Source: Acorus gramineus
Taxonomy: Eukaryota; Streptophyta; Magnoliopsida; Acorales; Acoraceae
Direction: 5' to 3'
Assembly (NCBI GenBank): GCA_030737835.1
Contig: CM060855.1
Location: forward strand, 1,535,032-1,599,031
Length of the DNA: 64,000 nucleotides
In this document: positions 43,986 through 55,765 of the stretch, piece by piece
Layout of the letters: each line of letters opens with the position of its first letter
Numbering within the stretch: the stretch's first letter is position 1
The notes under the pieces: generated by a model
Database searches by the model: none
Told to the model about the DNA's origin: nothing
The model's input: the letters and a program-made list of their open reading frames with translations, nothing else
Position numbers and translations under genes: made by a program

Positions 43986-45796
43986 TGTTATAATATAACT
44001 TAAAGTGTCCCACATAAAGAGATCCCACGTGTAATATTTTGAATTTCAAATATTGGGTTTATCACTTATAAATATCATGATCTAATTAAACTTGGTCAAA
44101 GAAGAGATAATTCTATATCTTAACAAACTCCTTAATGGGGGATTATAATTGATTTCTCGGATTGGATTGAGTCCTCTCTCCACCTTATAAATAGAGCACA
44201 TATCCCATCAATTGTGTATCATCATAATAAAAAGCATGTATGAAAAAGTGTCCAAGGTTAGGAGAGAGAAACCATATTTCATATTTAAATACTAAAGAAC
44301 ATTATCAAGCATTATTAATAGAACCAGGTATGTTTTTATATTATTTATGATTGTGAAGATGATGAAAGTTTAAGATCTAGAACATAAAGAAATTATTTTA
44401 ATGCTTACATTTTATATACTATGATAGTACAGTATATATTATGTTATCATAATGTATAGAGCTATAAAACAAGCTATAAAATAGACTGAGTGTATCAACA
44501 CTATAATGACCTTACATCTGACCTAGATAATCATAAATCATGGAATTTTTTTCAATCCACAAAAATGGCCCATTTTTTAGGTAGCTTGGACATATGGTTG
44601 TTGGATGGACATCAAAGTCATGGGGCCTAAAGAAGAGACGGACTATTGATGGACCATCATTTTCATTGACCATTTGTTAAGACTTCTTTTTCCTTCAACA
44701 ATGTCGATTGTAAGGCTAAAGCAATCATGCATCAATGAAACTTACCTTGAGTGGAATTGACATATTGCCTACCAAGAATCAGTTTCTAATTAAAAATGAT
44801 TATCTTCATGGTATGTTTGGATGTGCTTAAGATAATTAAAGTAGGCCAAAAAATAAGATTAGGGACGAGGTATGTTTGGATGTGCTTAAGATAAAGTAGG
44901 CCAAAAAATGAGATTAGGGATGGAACAGTGACCCAAATATGGATAATGAAAGCAAAGTTTAATTGAAACCAGTTTTTTTTTTTTTTTGAACAAATTCAAA
45001 CCAATTTGTTGAAAGTGGTCATATAACTGGTGTCTGTTGGAGGACTTCGACAGCAAGTCCAACTGATTACTGATATGTTGGTCAGTCGGTGATATGCTTA
45101 TTCACGAAGATGGTGAATGTACGGTAAATATAAAAAAAAAGGTTTCAGTATGATAAATATACATTCATAGGTTGTCTAGTACAAATATAATAAAAATGTG
45201 AAAATAATTAAATTATTTTTTGGACATTCTGATCAGTAGGAAGAAAAAAAACTTTGATGTTGAGAGTTAAAGACGACGCAATGACAGTTAGAGTTTTCTT
45301 TTATTTCAAATAATGTGATCATCGCTCTTACAAAATTAATCATTTTTACCGTCTCAAATGTCGTCTCATGCACCTAGTTAGCCCTATCCACTCACTTGAA
45401 ACAAATTTATCCTCTATTTTATAAATGATGAAATTTAATTTATTGGAGTATATATTTTATTTTTTATAAAATACTTAAATAAATAATTCAAAAAAATAAA
45501 AACAAGCACAAACTATATTTTGAACATTAAAATGAACTGAGTTTATCATTTTTCCTTTATTGAGTATCTGGATTCTAAAGGAGTTTAGCGTGCAATTCAG
45601 ATATGTTCGGCTGACACTGTGAGATGCATGCAATCATTGAACTTTGCTAAATTACCTGAAAGTATGGAGTAATTTGTGATTATGGTGATAGGACATAGTT
45701 AACCATCTACCATGAGGAGTTTCGAAGTCCAATGTAACATGGATAATCCGTAAGGACTTGAAGTGGTCAATTAATTTCTTTCAATGAAAACATTAA
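43986..45796. other. AT-rich region with a MITE end, no gene
   Basis: TAGACTGAGTGTATCAACAC near 44490-44505 is the inverted form of the stem-loop MITE end. Nothing else was recognised apart from the tandem duplication listed separately. Confidence 0.45.
44811..44925 (+). repeat. Two-unit tandem duplication
   Basis: GGTATGTTTGGATGTGCTTA, followed by AAGTAGGCCAAAAAAT and GATTAGGGA, occurs twice in a row with a period of about 60 bp and few differences, so the duplication is recent or conserved. Confidence 0.85.
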
Positions 45797-46236
45797 GCCC
45801 CCATTTAGTTCGAAACAAGATCCGTAATAAGTAAAAATTAGTACTAAAAAAATATTTAAAATGGGTTGTTTGAAAAGCTGAAATAAATAAGAATCTGTAT
45901 GTCAGAATTAATTGGTATAAAGTGATATATGGATTCAAGCCAATCCTTGGAATTAATTTATTCCAAGGTTATTCAACCCAAAAACAAATGTGTGTCCACT
46001 GTCAAATAAACTGTCATCACCTATTAAAAATCAACTGTCATTATTTTTTCACATTTAATAAATTTTTATAAACATCTTATTCACATTTTATCCAAATAAC
46101 AAAAACTTTAATATTGTGTTTTTTAACAAGAATAATTTATAATACAACCCAATAAAAAATTATTTTATCCTTATTTATATTAAAAATAGTCATAAATTTT
46201 AAAATAACTTCATTCTCTATCCAAAAGGAGACTAAG
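45797..46236. mobile_element. MITE-like repeat family F, copy 2
   Basis: It shares with 39267-39715 the phrases AGAATTAATTGGTATAAAGT, TGTCAAATAAACTGTCATCACC and the closing CATTCTCTATCCAAAAGGAG. It opens GCCCCCATTTAGTTCG. Non-coding. More diverged relatives lie near 50960-51400 and 53985-54420. Confidence 0.65.
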
Positions 46237-46370
46237 TTATTTAAAATAAATTTGATAAAAAATGGATAAAGAACTAAGTCACTCGTCCAGGACTCAAATC
46301 TATTCCAGCAAGCAAAAATGGCAAGCATCTGTTGCATGTTACCACCACTTCCACTTTGATTCCATTCCAA

Positions 46371-47219
46371 AAGCCCTAAAAGCGGGTCGGGTCCGGGTCG
46401 GGTCGGGGTGGACCCGGACCCCACCCGGGCAAGGACCCCGGGGGGTCCGGTTCAACCCAGGACCCGCCGGGTCTGGGGAAATGTAGACCCGGACCCGGAC
46501 CCGGACCCGTCGGACCCGGGTCCGACCCGACCCGGATGGTTGGGTAAAAAAAAAAAAAAAAAAAGAGAAGAACTCATGTATTTGTTTGCCTTATCATTCT
46601 ATTTGAAATTTTTTGTAATAAAACATTATTGTTAATGAGACTATGTTTGAATATAATTTTATACAATTCAAAAGAAGTAAATGAATTATTAAACAACATC
46701 TAAAACAATAATCACTAACATAAAAAACATATTAACCTAAATAATAAACATAACTAACCTAAATAACATTCAAAACAATATTAACCTAAACAACATTCCA
46801 AACAATAAACACTAACATATTAACCTAAATAATAAACATAAATCATGCAACAAACTAATTAATCATACAAATTCAAAAGCTAATAAGTTAATTGTCCAAA
46901 ACAAACCGATTTATAGGCTTGTTATGATTATGATTTATGAACTTGTAGATACAAAAATAAGTTAAGTAAGAAATAAAATTATGTATCAACTAATACTAAT
47001 GGTCTTGTAATATATGAACATATATTAAAAAAAACAGTCGGGTCCAACGGGTCCAACGGGTCGGGGCGGGGTGGACCCGGACCCGACCCGTTTGTTTGTT
47101 CGGGTCCGCCGGGTCGGGTCCAACTCGGGTCGGGTCCAAATCGGGTCGGGTATATTACACGTGTAATCGGGTCCGGGTCGGGTCGGGTCCGGGTCTGGAC
47201 CCGACCCGTTGACAGGCTT
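46371..47219. mobile_element. GC-ended hAT-type non-autonomous element, copy 1
   Basis: Both ends carry dense arrays of GGGTCC/GGGTCGG and their reverse complement (46384-46530 and 47036-47210). The interior is AT-rich and non-coding. The right end is GACCCGTTGACAGGCTT; the left end is less well kept (AAGCCCTAAAAGCGGGTCG). The sequence is nearly identical to 59778-60632, whose 8-bp target duplication defines the class. No clear duplication is seen at this copy. Asp/Pro-rich open frames in the ends are compositional. Confidence 0.82.
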
Positions 47220-48242
47220 TCCCATGTGACGCAATGCCTACACTCAATTTACTTGAGACCACCACCACCTACCTACACCACAAACACCCTTTCCCCTGCC
47301 CTTCCTTTTTCCCCTCCTCTTTGTTGCCCCCTCTTTTGATATCACCTCTACATGCCACCCAGAAAGGTGCACACCCTTAGACCCAGATCATTTTGAATTC
47401 ATTTTGTTGTCTTTCCGGTAGTTTCTTTTGTTGTCTTTTTCATATTTACCTTATGAAATATATGCCTTCACAAAAAGTTAAACACATATATGGATGAGTT
47501 AAATGCGAAGATTTTTTTAAACATTGGTCAAATATCGGATACAAATATTTTTCTGAATGTCTAAGTCAGATAAGGATAAGGTTCTATCCGACCTGTATTG
47601 GCTCTGTTGATAGACTCAGCATGAGTGCCTTCTATTATTCATTTTTCTTTTCCTTTTTCCTAACCTTTTTACAATTCAAAAAAGACAGGTTTAAAGTCAC
47701 AGATTCCCACCCCAACCCACATGATTCCTCTCCACCCTACCTTTCCTTTTTCATCAATGTTCCTTCCCTTTTCAACCATTCCATCCCCACCACACAACAC
47801 TCAAAGACCTGCCCCACTTTACAATGAATTCTATTTTTTTGACTGATTTCCACACCATGCTCTCATTTAGCTTTTGCAACCACTGCAAAGAACAGAACCT
47901 TTTGTTTTGCTCTGCTTTAAGAGGGTATTTAATAATTAAGACATTCAAAGTTCTCACACACTGAGACATTTGAAAATTTGTCTTCCATTATCCAACACAA
48001 ACTGACCCACCTCACATAGATTGATGAAACATAGAACACCATTAATATTTAAAACAAAAAAATAATTAAAAAAAGCTATTTTCACTCTCTTCCTTTGGTA
48101 ACAAAAAAAACAACTTTACATTCACAACACTTACCTAACGTGTCTTTTTTTTACCAAAACCCCCCACGATTTTCCTTTTTCCATTTTCAATATCTTTGGT
48201 TAATGTAAAATTATAAAAAAAAACCCAAAATTTAGAAGAAAC
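47220..48242. other. Intergenic stretch downstream of the U-box gene
   Basis: No gene is recognised. CT-rich and A-rich runs are common. The part next to 48242 lies 3' of the minus-strand U-box gene and would include its 3' untranslated region; no unambiguous AATAAA signal was identified. Confidence 0.5.
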
Positions 48243-49490
48243 TCAAAACGGTCCAAACTCCATGACCAGACCGGTCGGCGCGAAATCGTCCGAGTTAGCG
48301 AACGAGTCATTGTCAGGCCACGCGCGCCGCAGCAGCTTCAGCAGCGCCTGCGCCTTCCGCTTCGCGCGCCCCGTGCAGTCGCTCTGCACCACCAGCAGAA
48401 GCTGCGTCACCACACCCGCCGCCACCGCCTCCTCCTGCGCGGATTCCGAGGCCGCGCACATCGAAAGCAGCGCCCCCGTCGCGTGCTCCGTCGCGCGCCC
48501 CGACACCTTCATCATCGCCTTCACCAGCGTCCTCGCCGCACGCGCCTCCTCGATGTGCGCGCGCGCTCGGAAGAGAAGCTCCAGCGTCGCAAGCGCCCTC
48601 TCCGCGTCGCCCCTCTCGAGGTCCGCGACGCGCTCCACGACAGCCTCCGCCGCGCCAGCGCGCGCCGCGCGTGCGCGGTTCTGCTTGACTAAACAAAGTG
48701 AAAACAACGCCTTCACCGCCGCCTTCAGCGACCTCGGGAAGCGGAGCGAGGGGTCATTGAGGACCGCCACGAGACCCTCGAAGACACCGTCGGTGGACCC
48801 AATCAGCGCGCGCTGTTCGGCGGAGCGCGCGCCGCTTGAGACCATCTCGAGAAGCGCCGCCGCGTCGACGCGCACGTCGAGCGAGTCGTGGCCGTTCAAG
48901 AGCTCGCTCAGAAGTGCCAGCCTCTGCGGGGATTCCACCACCGACGCGCACTCCGGCTCGCCCATCCCGGGCAGGCACGCGAGCAGGGCCAGCGCCTCGA
49001 GCGCGGACTCACGCGCGCCGCGGAACAGGATCTCCACGAGCACCCGATGCGCGCCGCGCGCGGACATGGTGGCGCGGTTCTTGTCGGACTCGCGGGCGAG
49101 CGCGCGGAGCGCGCGCAGCGCGGGCGCGGAGGAGGGGGCTTGCGAGAGGAGGACCGAGACGGAGGCGTGGTCGGCGGGTTGTTTTGGGGTGGGGATGCGC
49201 TCGACGCCGAGGGAGCGGTGGGAGACGCACCAGTCCTGGATGAGGCGGCGGAGGGTGTGGTTGGGGGTGAGGGAGAAGTCGCGGAGGGTGGAGTTGGTGA
49301 CGGGGCATGTGGAATTGCCCGTGCCGAACCACGATTCAATGCTTGACCGGTCGTAGGTTTGGCCCGTGGCGACCGTTACGGGGTCGCGCATGAGATCGAG
49401 GGAGATCGGGCAGCGGAAGTGGTGCGGGACGTGGACCGCCTGCGGCGCGAGCCTACTAAGGTCTGCAGGTTTTCTCGAGCTGATTGGCAT
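48243..49490 (-). CDS. PUB25/26-like: Plant U-box E3 ubiquitin ligase with ARM repeats, PUB25/PUB26-like
   Basis: An intact single-exon frame of 415 residues. Plant U-box proteins accept ubiquitin from an E2 and pass it to target proteins. The U-box spans about residues 22-96: HFRCPISLDLMRDPVTV, then GQTYDRSSIESW, then CPVT and PNHTLRRLIQDWC, all canonical. Next come VERIPTPKQPAD and Leu/Ala-rich helical ARM repeats to about residue 395, with LLLVVQSDCTGRAKRKAQ near the end. Length, single exon and these phrases fit the PUB25/PUB26 group, which in Arabidopsis acts in immune-kinase turnover and cold response; that role is inferred here. The start ATG gives the usual short N terminus. The CDS is very GC-rich, unlike its surroundings. 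A 364-residue frame on the opposite strand is a shadow. Confidence 0.95.
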   Translation of the reverse strand: MPISSRKPADLSRLAPQAVHVPHHFRCPISLDLMRDPVTVATGQTYDRSSIESWFGTGNSTCPVTNSTLRDFSLTPNHTLRRLIQDWCVSHRSLGVERIPTPKQPADHASVSVLLSQAPSSAPALRALRALARESDKNRATMSARGAHRVLVEILFRGARESALEALALLACLPGMGEPECASVVESPQRLALLSELLNGHDSLDVRVDAAALLEMVSSGARSAEQRALIGSTDGVFEGLVAVLNDPSLRFPRSLKAAVKALFSLCLVKQNRARAARAGAAEAVVERVADLERGDAERALATLELLFRARAHIEEARAARTLVKAMMKVSGRATEHATGALLSMCAASESAQEEAVAAGVVTQLLLVVQSDCTGRAKRKAQALLKLLRRAWPDNDSFANSDDFAPTGLVMEFGPF

Positions 49491-49720
49491 TTTTTTTTTT
49501 CGTAAATCTGTGTCTTTGTGTGTGTGAATGTTTGAGGTATCTAATCTTTTATGAATGAATGAATGGGTTGGAACTTGGATGAGAAAATTGGCTTACTTAA
49601 GGTGACACTGCACACGTGCAGATTTTGATGGGTCCAGGTCTAGCACTGATAACTGACCCCAGGTTGGCAAGGGTCGTGGTGGATCACATGTGGGTGTTTG
49701 TGTTTCTTCGTTTATTCTTT
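49491..49720 (-). promoter_or_regulatory. Upstream region of the U-box gene
   Basis: On the minus strand, upstream of the ATG, there is a CA/CT-rich leader, a weak TATA-like CATAAAAG (49546-49553) roughly 60 bases from the ATG, and a CACGTG box further up. The assignment is by position; no transcription start can be read. Confidence 0.45.
49613..49618. promoter_or_regulatory. G-box (CACGTG)
   Basis: CACGTG in the context GCACACGTGCAG lies about 125 bp upstream of the U-box start codon. G-boxes bind bZIP and bHLH factors and, as ACGTG-core elements, often mediate stress or abscisic-acid response in plants. Function here is inferred. Confidence 0.5.
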
Positions 49721-50957
49721 CGATTTTTGTGTGTATCCTATAAATTTTGTTACCTTTAATTTTAAAAAAAAAAAACTTTTCATTTTCAAATGGATAATGT
49801 TAGGTATAGTTCCTGTTACAACTCCGTGTATAGTTGTTACCTGACTTTGATTTTTTAAAAGCATATTTAAAGTAACAAAACACTTTATTTTTTAAAAAAT
49901 GATAAACAACGTGGACTGCTAATGAGGCTACACAAGGAGTTGAACATATCGTTTTTCCACCCATTTTTTATGTTATTATAGTATATGAGTTTTTATCACT
50001 GTGTGGAATATATAATTTTTTTATTTTTTCAATGAAAAAATTACAGTTTTGTATTTCATTATATACTTCATTTCATACAACAATATATACTTGAGTAGAA
50101 TAGTGCATAACTTTAAAAAAATGAAAATAATGTAAACTGTAAATGAGGTTGTACAAGAGATTGACATATCATTTTTCTTTTATAAATGAGATATTTATTA
50201 ATAAAGAAATGTACAATCACATGATATAAATATAAAATTGCACGTAAGATTGTAAGATTGTAAATGAAAATGTGCCTATCAACATTCAGGGGGTACAGTG
50301 ATACACATTGACCACATACTAGATTGTCCACACCATGTTTTAAAGAATTAAAATGAAGATGTCATGGATTGATAGGAGAGTGCGCGTTCAGACCACAAAG
50401 AAGAATAAGGAATCTCAATAAAATAAAATTCCATCCATATTGAAGTCAGTAAAAAGATTTACCTTCTTTTTACTTACTATTTAAAGCGTGTTGAAGAATG
50501 ATATAGGAGACAGATTATCAAATTTATTCGAATTCGATTCTTGAAACATTAATTAATCTGATCATTATAATTATGAAAAATGTCAAGTACAGTTATTTAT
50601 TTATTTATTATTTTAGGCTCAATCCCAATCTTCACATATTTTAAATTTTTTAAAAAATACATCTAATTTAATAAGATATATGCTTTAAAAAAAGATGACC
50701 CCGCCCAAGATAGGACGAGATATTACGTGTCTGGGTGCCTGGGGGAGCGTGTAGGCCACCTGATGGCTATCGAGTGGCGATACAAGATCGGGTTCAAGAA
50801 ATTTGATCCCACACTATTCAATTTATTAAAATATGTATTTTAATTTACATTGTATAAAAATATAGACGTCGATGAAATATATAATATTTTTTAAAAATAA
50901 AACATGAACAAACCACGTTTCATAATGTAGATGGTCTAATATTTTCTTATTCTTGAT
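49721..50957. other. AT-rich region with stem-loop MITE remnants
   Basis: No gene is recognised. Around 49860-50180 phrases such as ACTGCTAATGAGGCTACACA, TTATAGTATATGAGTTTTTA and ATTTCATACAACAATATATA resemble the AT-rich stem-loop family seen at 43.4-44.0 kb. Confidence 0.45.
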
Positions 50958-51410
50958 CCCCCGTTTGAGCAGCCACATAAGCTATTCTAAGACAGATAAC
51001 TATTCCAATATAAGTAAAAAAAAAATCATTTTTTGTTTGGTTGTGTTTTTATTTATTCCTATTAGAAAATATATAATAAAGTTTTTTGTCGTTTGGTTGA
51101 TAATAAAGACCGAGATGTAGTGAACAAAGATTTATAAAACGTAAAAAGTTAATTTCACACATGGGTCCACATGGGTCTCCTGATTTTAATAGAAATAATG
51201 ATATATGATTTGACATGTGAACCCCTTTTATACCAGTAAAATAGATTAGGTAGAATAACACAATTCCATGGTACCAGCTTATTCTTACATATTTTGGTAT
51301 AACTATACCCCGTTACCTCTTGCAAACAAATAGGTTTTTGGTTTTATTCTCTTTTATTCATCTCTATTCCTCTCCTATTCTTCCATTCAAACAAATGCTC
51401 AACACGAACT
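50958..51410. mobile_element. MITE-like repeat, diverged relative of family F
   Basis: It opens CCCCCGTTTGAGCAGCCACA and closes near CATTCAAACAAATGCTC, with the same overall plan of CGTTTG/CAAACG-like ends and about 450 bp of AT-rich non-coding sequence. Similarity to the other copies is weak and the edges are approximate. Confidence 0.4.
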
Positions 51411-52254
51411 TTCTCTTAAATGTCTTATAATTTGTCTCCTCTGCTGTTGTAACATCTCCTGGGTCTAGTTTCACTCAGGCCCGAGTACAATTAGTAACAT
51501 TAGTATCGAACTGTATAATTTATTAATCGAGTTATACAGTTTCATCATGAATCGAATTGCATAATCAATTGTTGAGTCCAGTATTATTCTTTGTATAGTA
51601 TGATTTATATATTACACAGTTCAGAAGTGATAATACTGATGTTATCATATCAGAATTCACATCTCCTCTGCTGTGCAGTGCTGATTTGACAATAACCACC
51701 GACTCCTCTCTGGTGCATGCCGACAATCACCCATTTCTGGTAGTCCAATCTTACAGGATCTCACTAGCTACAAAAATAAAACTCTGCATAACATGCTGTA
51801 CAGCCCTCTTTATTATTACAAAGATTTTTTTTTTTTTTTTTGGGTTGGTTGGATCCACTGTTCTTGATATATGTAACAATAATAATTAAACACAAGTATC
51901 TTTTAGATAACAATATAATATGTAATCTTTTAATTTATTGTATTATTATTTTATTTTAATTTTTTTTTTATATGAAAGGGACCTTTCGTAGCTGACCTTA
52001 CAGTCGAGTTGGGAAGGTTACCCCCGCCTGTTTGTCCCGGTCCCACAATATAATATTTAGTGTTCAAACCGAGACGAACAACTCGGACTGGATCCAAGTC
52101 TGAGCCAGGTTAACCCGAATTTCATTTGAGTTGCAAAACAAGTTTTGGGTTAGCGAATTAGCACCCCTATCCAATAAGAAAGTCAATGGATTAAATAATT
52201 CGGGACACCGATTTTCAAACAAAAAAGAAAATTGGGCTTAAGTTGAACACTTTG
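51411..52254. other. Intergenic stretch, no gene
   Basis: Nothing recognised apart from a GC-richer patch at about 51970-52170 (GGACCTTTCGTAGCTGACCT and following), which may be part of a degraded transposon. Confidence 0.4.
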
Positions 52255-52620
52255 GGTTAGAGTGTTGATACACTTGGTCCAATTTATAGTATTGTCTGCT
52301 ATTTAGAGGTGGTCACCCAATTGAATGCACACTTCATTAATCCATTCATGGAGTATATGTTGTCCTGGTGCAGTATATATATACTTCACTAGTGCATGTA
52401 TTCAATTGTTAGTTTTTTAAATTTGTTTAGAAAAATAAAGATATGTACTGGACTATTTAGATATATAGTTTACATTTCATAATAATATGTACTTAATTAG
52501 GAAAGTATATACTTAAAATATCAAAAAATTGAGAATTATAAACGAGACTGTAAATAAGACTGAACATCTTATTTTCTTTCGGATTAAGAGTTCAACCTAA
52601 ACAAGACTGGACATATCATT
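52255..52620. mobile_element. AT-rich stem-loop MITE relative
   Basis: GTGTTGATACACTTGGTCCAATTTATAG near the left edge resembles the end of the 43.4-kb MITE, and AACGAGACTGTAAATAAGACTGAACAT near 52540 matches the inner part of its arm. Non-coding; edges approximate. Confidence 0.5.
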
Positions 52621-53169
52621 TGGATAAATATCTAGTTTTACCCAATTTTGCACCTTTCGTTTTATTTTAATTTTCTACATTGAACCTTCAAGGGCGTTGA
52701 TCTACTCATATCATTTTGGAGTCTCCTATTTAAAGTAATCCTCTAACCACCTATATATACACTCCATTATTAGAAATGCATATTTTTTATTTTATCACAA
52801 AAAATTAAATATGATAGTTGATTTAAATATATATTTTATTTTTTATAACAGTATATATTTCATGTATATTTTTAAAAAGTTTGTTAAATGATGAAGAGCT
52901 ACACTGCATATCATTTTATTTAAAAAAAAAAAATTTGCTTTTAACCAAAACTGAAACAGACACTGAACAGGTTGGCGTGGGGCCCCACGATCTCACTCAC
53001 GTTAAATCGAGGGCGACCCTGTTTTTTTGGTTGGTTAGATTAATCAAATCCCATCAATGGACGGTCAGGATACGGTGGGAGGGAAAGGACAGTCAAAATG
53101 GCCGTCTCTAGGTGATGCTCAATCTTGGAGTCTGCTCTGCTTTTCAGGAAACCAAAAAAAAAAAAACGT

Positions 53170-53960
53170 TTTATTAATGGGAAACTTTCAAATAGCCCCC
53201 TGTAAACAGCTTAAAATCTATACAACACCCTGACTTTTCTTGAAGTCCATATAACCTCTTGAAAACACCTATGTAAATCTAAACAACTCCCCCTTAAGTT
53301 AAAATTTTGTTAACAGATGATGAATACTATGTAAATATCTGGTTGGTTAACTTGACTTAAAACCTAGTATACTAAAAACTCCATACAATGTGTTAATAAT
53401 GCGAAAATCCTTTTATAAATGATAATTTTACCCCTCTAAATAAATTATAAAATCTTATTTAGAGCGGTAAATCATCATTTACAAAAATATCTTTGTCTTT
53501 TTAACACATTATATGAGTTTTTTTATTAAGGTGAAAACCCATATAACCATTTGTAAACTTCTCAAAATACATATAACCTCCCGACTTTTTTTAAAATCCA
53601 CATAACCCCCTGAAAACACTTAGGTAAATTCAAATGGCTCCCTAAATTAAATTTTCGTTGATAAATTATGAATATTCGACAAATATTTTGTCTGGTTAAC
53701 CTAACCCTGAGTGAAACATAGTATATCAAAAAACCATACAATGTGTTAAAAATACAGAAAATCTATTATAAATTATGATTTTACTTATTCAGATATAATT
53801 TTATAATTATCTGGAGGGGTAAAATTATCATTTATAAATGATTTTTCGCATTTTTAACAAATTATTGGGAATTTTTGGTATACTGTGGTTTTAGTCAGGG
53901 TTAACTAAATGTAATATTAGCATAATATATTCCTCATCTGTCACCAGAAGTTTAATTTAG
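53170..53960. mobile_element. Foldback MITE cluster, two similar units
   Basis: Two units start near 53177 and 53540 with related series (CATATAACC, CCTGACTTTT, TTGAAAACACCTATGTAAAT, CATACAATGTGTTAA). Within each unit the second half is partly the inverted complement of the first (CATACAATGTGTTAATAATG against TTTTTAACACATTATATGAG). Related ends occur near 54715-54840 and 58890-59050. Non-coding. Confidence 0.6.
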
Positions 53961-53981
53961 GGGGTTATTTAGATTTATCCT

Positions 53982-54420
53982 AGGGACTGTTTGGCTAGAG
54001 GAATAGAGGAGAATAAGAAAAAAAAAAAAGGTGTTCGGGTCAAGAGAATAAGAAGATACAACTATCTAAAATTAAGTGAGAATAAACTGATATTTGTATT
54101 CCAAGTCCCCTCATGGAATTGTGTTATTTCTCTACTAGTATAAGGGGACCCACCTATCAATCACATGTCATTACATCAAATCATCTGTCATCACCTCTTA
54201 TATATCAATGGAGTCCATATGTCAAATCAACTTTTTATACCTTATTCACATTTTATTCCTCATCAACCAAATACTCTAACATTTATTATTACGTTTCCTA
54301 ACAAGAATAACTGAAAACACAATCAAACACAAAATCACTTATTCCATTGATAAAGTCAACAATTGCTAGAAAAGGTATAAATCTCATAATAGCTTATGTC
54401 TTTATTCGAATGGGTTCGTA
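53982..54420. mobile_element. MITE-like repeat family F, further relative
   Basis: It opens CTAGGGACTGTTTGGCTAG and includes GTCATTACATCAAATCATCTGTCATCACC and a closing stretch with ATCTCATAATAGCTTA, matching the plan of copies 1 and 2. Non-coding. Confidence 0.5.
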
Positions 54421-54847
54421 CTTTCAAGGGGTTATATGAACTTTAGTAAAAAGGGTTCTCGGGGGGTGTGAATCAGTGTTTTACAGTCCAATATGTCGGC
54501 GTTTGTTTTCATTCTTCCTCGAAAAGTACAGGCAAAATCTTGTTTTGCTTTTCTTTTGTTATCTTTCACCCTTAGCTGTTCTTCCTTTCTTTGAAAATCC
54601 GAGCACAGCATAACCTTTCTTTAAAAAAATAACAAATTTCCTCGTATCGTACACCCACCATGCACCGACCAACAGATGGTATAAGGTTATTTTTTGTTTT
54701 GGGAAAAATTCAAATAAACCCCACTTAAACAACATGAAACCTATAACACCTATATAAATCCAAATAACCCCTTAAATTAAACTTCCATTGACAGATGAGA
54801 ATATTATGCGAATATTTCATTTTGTTAACCCTGACTGAAAAAACACA

Positions 54848-55745
54848 TGTGAGAGACCAATATTATCATCAAATAGAATAAGGAACAAAATTGCATAAGT
54901 AGGGGAATTAAGCGTGAATTGGCCCATAGGGGATAAAAAGAGCCTAAGGTGAGAAAGCCCATGGGCCCAAATCCCTCTTACGAGTTATTCGGGCCCATCT
55001 TCTCTGTCAGATCGGGCAAACGATATTTTTCGACCAGGTCAAGTCGGACATACACTGCAGGACAGGTGATTAGAGCCTGATCGACTTTGGACGGACACTT
55101 GACACTGCCTGACTGAGTCAAAACGGCAGAATATAAAATGCCCGCCCTGAGGTATAGACCGTCTAGGGCGTAATACCCGAACTGAAATACAGGTCGACTA
55201 TATGTCTGCCTTTGCGGAGCAGCAGTTAGCCAGAGGAATATTCCCTGACACAGGAAAATGACTAAATGTCAGGAAATCGGTTACAGAGTGTCAATCCCTA
55301 GGCGACACATGTCTGTAGATTCAAGAGCCACGGGGAGATTCCATATCATGATATGGTTACTCCACAAGGCCAAGCTCGGCACACCCCTTCTCGAGTATAA
55401 AAGGGGACTTCATCTCCCTCTCAAGGTATGCAAGCACTCTCTCTCTCCCCTACTCAGACTCAAGAACTCGAAGTTCTCCCTCTTCTTCTCACAAGGAGGC
55501 AACTGACTTGAGCGTCAGAGGGGCGTTAGCTGGCACCACACTGGTGTGAGTTTCAGGTACCTGAAGGTCGAAGGAGGAGGAGGAGGAGGAGGAGGAGGAA
55601 GAAGACGACGACGACGGGCATCAAAAGGCTTGCCACGCGACGCTGTGAAGAAAGGTTGGCATCAACATCATCTTGGATCTACAACAAAAGCCCGGATCGG
55701 TGAAGATCCGGCCCAGGAGGGGAGGACCTGAATTTACCCTTCACA
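54848..55745 (+). mobile_element. 5' LTR of a third Tat-like element
   Basis: It starts TGTGAGAGACC and ends TTACCCTTCACA, about 898 bp, followed two bases later by a primer-binding site. A TATA box (GAGTATAAAAGGGG, near 55393) is followed by a CT-rich leader. A GGA repeat (about 55573-55600) lies near the 3' end. The partner LTR is not in the window. Confidence 0.82.
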
Positions 55746-55747
55746 AA

Positions 55748-55765
55748 TTGGCACCATCTGTGGGA
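55748..55765 (+). other. Primer-binding site of the third Tat-like element
   Basis: TTGGCACCATCTGTGGGA sits two bases after the LTR, in the same relative place as at 2793 and 34044. Confidence 0.8.

Noticed and set aside
44811-44925. A target-site duplication or transposon end
   Set aside because: It is a simple tandem duplication of about 60 bp with no inverted ends.
48262-49356. A 364-residue plus-strand frame over the U-box gene
   Set aside because: It is the antisense shadow of a GC-rich gene, with Ser/Ala/Arg-rich content and no domain.
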